A program made the translations under genes and the position numbers. Shown here one piece after another: positions 61,075 through 64,000 of a stretch of DNA of 64,000 nucleotides (the stretch's first letter is position 1; every line of letters begins with the position of its first letter). Below the pieces are notes generated by a model. That model saw nothing but the letters and a program-made list of their open reading frames with translations, did no database searches and was not told where the DNA came from. Source of the stretch: Weissella confusa (GTDB taxonomy: Bacteria; Bacillota; Bacilli; Lactobacillales; Lactobacillaceae); assembly GCA_014332815.1 (NCBI GenBank), contig JACSZT010000008.1:27866-91865 (forward strand), written 5' to 3'.

Positions 61075-61545
61075 ATGAGCTATGAAATTCCATCTCCAGC
61101 TGACGTGCGAAACGAGCTAGAGAAGCGCCGTAAGGAACGTGAAAAGTCACCGTTGGTCAAGGTTGCGTTGCACATCACGAATACGTATTTGACGGAGATG
61201 GCGATTGAGCTAGCCGTTAAGAAGATGATGTCACGTGCTGAAAACGTACTGGTTAACCCGTTGTTGTCAGAAGCTGTGGCTGAATTGCTTGATGAGCCAA
61301 AGTACTTCTCCGCTGAACAAATTGAAAAGATTCGCGAAGAAATTCGCGCTGACGCCAAGGTTGATAACCCACGTGAAGTGTTGCAACAAATTGAAGAATT
61401 GTTGCGCGCTGACATGCGCTCATGGTTTGCCTTTAAGCGCCAACTGCAAGAAACGTTTGAAGAAGCCGGTTATGCCACAGAGGGCACGACTGACATGAAG
61501 ATCATCCACCCTGAGTTGATGATTGAAAAGTTTACATTGATTTAA
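61075..61545 (+). CDS. Hypothetical soluble protein
   Basis: The 156-residue protein is charged, Glu/Lys/Arg-rich and predicted to be almost wholly helical, with a basic N-terminal stretch (E-L-E-K-R-R-K-E-R-E-K). AAGGAG precedes the ATG by ten bases; a TTG one codon earlier is an alternative. Codon use is biased to preferred codons, which suggests a well-expressed housekeeping protein. I recognise no family. Monocistronic. Confidence 0.7.
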   Translation: MSYEIPSPADVRNELEKRRKEREKSPLVKVALHITNTYLTEMAIELAVKKMMSRAENVLVNPLLSEAVAELLDEPKYFSAEQIEKIREEIRADAKVDNPREVLQQIEELLRADMRSWFAFKRQLQETFEEAGYATEGTTDMKIIHPELMIEKFTLI

Positions 61546-61548
61546 TGC

Positions 61549-61590
61549 TAAAAAGGCACGTCACCCGATTATTGGGCGACGTGCCTTTTT
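61549..61590. terminator. Bidirectional terminator
   Basis: AAAAAGGCACGTC and GACGTGCCTTTTT between convergent genes. Confidence 0.9.
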
Positions 61591-63091
61591 AGCTAAAGCG
61601 AACCGGAATAGTTTGCCCGGTAAAGCGTTCGAATTTTTGAACCGTGATTTGATGGAGCACCTGACGAATTTCTTCAATTTCAGCCAACGTCGGACTGGCC
61701 TTCAGGTAGAGGTGTCGTTGGTTGTTAGATAAGTGTGTATTGGAAATGACCAAGTCGGCAGAGTCTGGTGTATCAAAACTCAAAATAATATTTAATGCCG
61801 GCATGTTGTTCATTAACTGAGCTAAGCGACGCCCAAGTGCGGTATTATCGACGAATTCCAAGTCAACCGTGATAATGGGCAAAACTTCTTCTTGTGGCAA
61901 GCGCGTGATGAACGTATTGAAGTAATCCTCGAATAACGTATTTTGCAGGGTGTCATGTGGAATGTTCGTCTCAGTCGCGATGGCTTGGATGAGATGCTGG
62001 GTCAGTTGCGCATACACTGGAAATTGTGAGATGGCTTCATCGACGTTTGGCTCCGGTCGAAGTGCACTGTGGAAGTAGACTAAGCGTAAATTGGTTGTGT
62101 ATAAATCATGCTGAATGGCGTCGATTAATTTATGCGTCATCAGATAAGCGTTTCCGAAGAAAGCCGGTAGCTCACGGGCGATGATATCCGAGACGACACT
62201 GAACAAGAGGCGCGTTTCAATCGGCATATACGTTTCAAAGTGTTCTTTGCGTGCGAAACCAAAGGCGTAGAGGGCGCTCAAGGCAAAACGCGCTTCATAC
62301 CCGGCTTCAATGTCAGACAGACCTAATGACTGTGTTAAGTGTTCACGCATGCGGTCAAGAAATAAACGCGTTGTTGCGGGTAAATCGGTTGTCTCATCAA
62401 GCACTGGCGCCGAATCGCTGGGCGTAATGATGTGTTGGTGAGTCATTCGGACGTACCAAATGCCTAGCTGGAATTCCACAATCAAGCTGATGGCGGGTGA
62501 AATTGGATTGGGACTGGTTGTTTTTAAGTAGGCCCAAGTTGTTTGTGCCCATTCAATGGCTGCCGCTGGGAGGGGGTTGCTTTGGAGTGTATAGTAATCA
62601 AACAAGATTCGGAAGAAGAAGTAACGAACCTCTTTTTCATTGCCAATTAATATGTAAGAATCGTTAATCTGAATATGATAGGGTTGCAAATCTTGTTGCA
62701 GTTCTTGTAATAGTTCGCGGACATATGGCGTTGAAAAATCATGTTGCACCGCAAAGTCAGCAACGGTTTCAAACGTGCCAAATAATAAAGCCATTAGTAG
62801 ATGATATTTCGGCGCACGGTTCAGGTACTGTAGACGCAACTCGTCAAACAGCATACTGTGCCCTGGTCGCACAATGAAATGTTGGCGCGCGCCATCAAAC
62901 GAAACCAATTCGTGTTGATCTAGTTGTGCCAAGTCATCGGCTAGGGCTTGCCCGTAGTTCATGACAAGGTACTTTGACCAACCGAGGTCGTTAATGACTT
63001 GCTTGATGGGGACCATCGGAAATGGTTGCCTCATCAGGTAGTTTTTGAGCGTTAATTTATCGCGTTCTTTTTTCTGTAGTAGCCAGTCCAC
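61589..63091 (-). CDS. Mga-like helix-turn-helix regulator
   Basis: The ~500-residue protein has an N-terminal winged-helix region (about residues 10-110) followed by a large helical part and a C-terminal domain (about residues 400-500) reminiscent of the EIIB-like end of Mga/PRD-type virulence and sugar regulators. The GTG at 63091 is favoured because GCGGAGG precedes it; an in-frame TTG 24 bases earlier would include the ribosome site. Targets unknown. The assignment rests on layout, not on strong motifs. Confidence 0.55.
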   Translation of the reverse strand: MDWLLQKKERDKLTLKNYLMRQPFPMVPIKQVINDLGWSKYLVMNYGQALADDLAQLDQHELVSFDGARQHFIVRPGHSMLFDELRLQYLNRAPKYHLLMALLFGTFETVADFAVQHDFSTPYVRELLQELQQDLQPYHIQINDSYILIGNEKEVRYFFFRILFDYYTLQSNPLPAAAIEWAQTTWAYLKTTSPNPISPAISLIVEFQLGIWYVRMTHQHIITPSDSAPVLDETTDLPATTRLFLDRMREHLTQSLGLSDIEAGYEARFALSALYAFGFARKEHFETYMPIETRLLFSVVSDIIARELPAFFGNAYLMTHKLIDAIQHDLYTTNLRLVYFHSALRPEPNVDEAISQFPVYAQLTQHLIQAIATETNIPHDTLQNTLFEDYFNTFITRLPQEEVLPIITVDLEFVDNTALGRRLAQLMNNMPALNIILSFDTPDSADLVISNTHLSNNQRHLYLKASPTLAEIEEIRQVLHQITVQKFERFTGQTIPVRFS

Positions 63092-63112
63092 AAGTTTGTT
63101 CCTCCGCAAACA

Positions 63113-63141
63113 CAAAAAGGCAGTGCTGACACTGCCTTTTA
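63113..63141 (-). terminator. Terminator of the 55-aa gene
   Basis: AAAAAGGCAGTG, CTGA loop, CACTGCCTTTT. Confidence 0.85.
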
Positions 63142-63160
63142 CTCGTTCAGTTAGTTTAGG

Positions 63161-63328
63161 TTATACCGCAATGTGGTGGGTAAGTGCAAGTTGCTCTAAC
63201 ACTTGGTGATAAATTTGATCATAATCATCCAGTGCATAACCAATGTTTCGGACAGAACTCTTCGTATAGTTCTGGGCAGCAATGGCAATTGCAAAATCGT
63301 GTGCGATTTGTTCATTCGTGTGTGGCAT
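63161..63328 (-). CDS. 55-residue protein of unknown function
   Basis: The short soluble protein (starts M-P-H-T-N-E-Q-I-A-H-D-F) follows GGGAGA at good spacing and ends before a strong terminator. It reads as two helices with a Tyr/Asp-rich middle. A 30-residue hydrophobic upstream extension in frame lacks a ribosome site. It is encoded just upstream of the Mga-like gene in the same direction but separated by the terminator. Confidence 0.6.
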   Translation of the reverse strand: MPHTNEQIAHDFAIAIAAQNYTKSSVRNIGYALDDYDQIYHQVLEQLALTHHIAV

Positions 63329-63484
63329 AGTATTTGTCTCCCTGTGAATATCTGTTCTTAGTATAAAAAAGGCGACCACAACAACAAAAAATGGTTTTTC
63401 TGTTTTCGAAAATCTCATTTTTGTCCTCGCTAGGGTTGATGGTTAGACTGAGACACAGACTTTACGAAAGCGAGTTATGTTTAC

Positions 63485-64000
63485 ATGACAACGGGAAAAC
63501 CGGTTACCAGCATTTTTAACGCTGGCTTTATTAGTATTACAGCCATCAATTTTATTGTTTATCTTGTTTACTATCTATTGATGGTCATTATTGCAGTCGT
63601 GGTGCACACGAATTTGCACGCCAACCTAGCACAGGCGGGATTGGCTTCAGGGATTTATGTTATTGGGACATTGATTGCGCGACTTATTATTGGACAACAG
63701 CTCGACATTATTGGTCGCAAGCAATCATTACGTTTTGGAGCATTGATATATTTAGTCTCAACGTTGGCGTACTTGATTATTCCGAATATCGGGGTCATGT
63801 TCGCGGTACGTTTGGTGAATGGGTTCGCCTATGGAATGACGTCGACCGCGACGAATGCCATTGTGACGGATTACATTCCTGAAGATAAAAAGGGATTGGG
63901 TATCAACTTCTATGGGTTGAGTACGTCATTGGCTGCGGCGATTGGTCCGTTTGTGGGGATGATTTTGTTGAACCTCACGAACTTCCGTTTCATTGTGATT
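63485..64000 (+). CDS. MFS transporter, N-terminal part (cut by the window end)
   Basis: The frame is open to the last base and encodes at least 172 residues with five or more membrane segments. The MFS loop motif G-Q-Q-L-D-I-I-G-R-K-Q lies after the second segment and G-F-A-Y-G-M-T-S-T-A-T-N-A at the fourth to fifth. It is of the drug/small-molecule exporter type. The earlier ATG at 63475 gives only two codons after it before a stop. Confidence 0.8.
   Translation, partial: MTTGKPVTSIFNAGFISITAINFIVYLVYYLLMVIIAVVVHTNLHANLAQAGLASGIYVIGTLIARLIIGQQLDIIGRKQSLRFGALIYLVSTLAYLIIPNIGVMFAVRLVNGFAYGMTSTATNAIVTDYIPEDKKGLGINFYGLSTSLAAAIGPFVGMILLNLTNFRFIVI

Overview
The window looks like a chromosomal segment of a low-to-mid-GC lactic acid bacterium. 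A heterofermentative Lactobacillaceae member of the Weissella/Leuconostoc type is my best guess. The reasons are strong GGAGG ribosome sites, cre boxes for CcpA control, ECF and OFA transporters, a CsbD stress protein, a quinone-type D-lactate dehydrogenase, PadR-DUF1048 and PaiA-like genes, and a GPH sugar permease with a fused IIA domain. Genus assignment is inference; no rRNA is present.

Layout. (1) 0-15 kb: a DMT transporter, a flavoprotein disulfide reductase, a LysR gene divergent from a DUF2255/aldo-keto reductase/CMD/cupin operon, CadD, MarR-PaiA, a TetR-controlled ABC-2 exporter, a DUF2075 ATPase, PadR-DUF1048 and AlkD. (2) 15.3-42 kb: a more AT-rich, patchwork accessory region that begins at a tRNA-Arg(ACG). 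It holds an unknown three-gene membrane cluster, a racemase-AraC pair, small hydrolases, a beta-glucoside locus (RpiR, GH1, TauE/SafE, MFS, ROK kinase), an XRE/membrane-protein pair, an alpha-galactoside locus (LacI, LacS, GH36) and a putative peptide-sensing regulator with neighbours that share an operator-like motif. (3) 42-53 kb: CsbD, a 5'-nucleotidase, fruR-fruK-fruA, an OFA transporter, an oxidoreductase, an EmrE-type DMT with its XRE-cupin regulator, an ECF S component and a second XRE/membrane pair. (4) 53-58.7 kb: a shikimate/aromatic operon (aroA, tyrA, aroK-chorismate mutase fusion, MFS, aroC) preceded by a leader that encodes a 16-residue peptide ending in Tyr-Tyr-Phe-Tyr-Phe and by alternative RNA hairpins. 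(5) 58.8-64 kb: a 49-aa basic protein, dld, unknown genes, an Mga-like regulator and the start of an MFS gene.

Two things stand out. The first is the aromatic leader peptide, which looks like a ribosome-mediated attenuator for the whole aromatic operon; this mechanism is uncommon in this group, where T-boxes or TRAP are usual. The second is the number of interrupted genes: seven reading frames carry a single lesion. Four are in-frame stops (MFS 22.6 kb, LacS 33.7 kb, unknown gene 38.7 kb, membrane protein 52.0 kb) and three are one-base frameshifts at short homopolymers (aldo-keto reductase 5.4 kb, MFS 28.8 kb, zinc-type reductase 40.3 kb). Three of the seven are sugar or other transporters. 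This suggests decay of dispensable catabolic functions, unless the frameshifts are base-calling errors. TGA is a normal stop elsewhere in the window, so recoding is unlikely.
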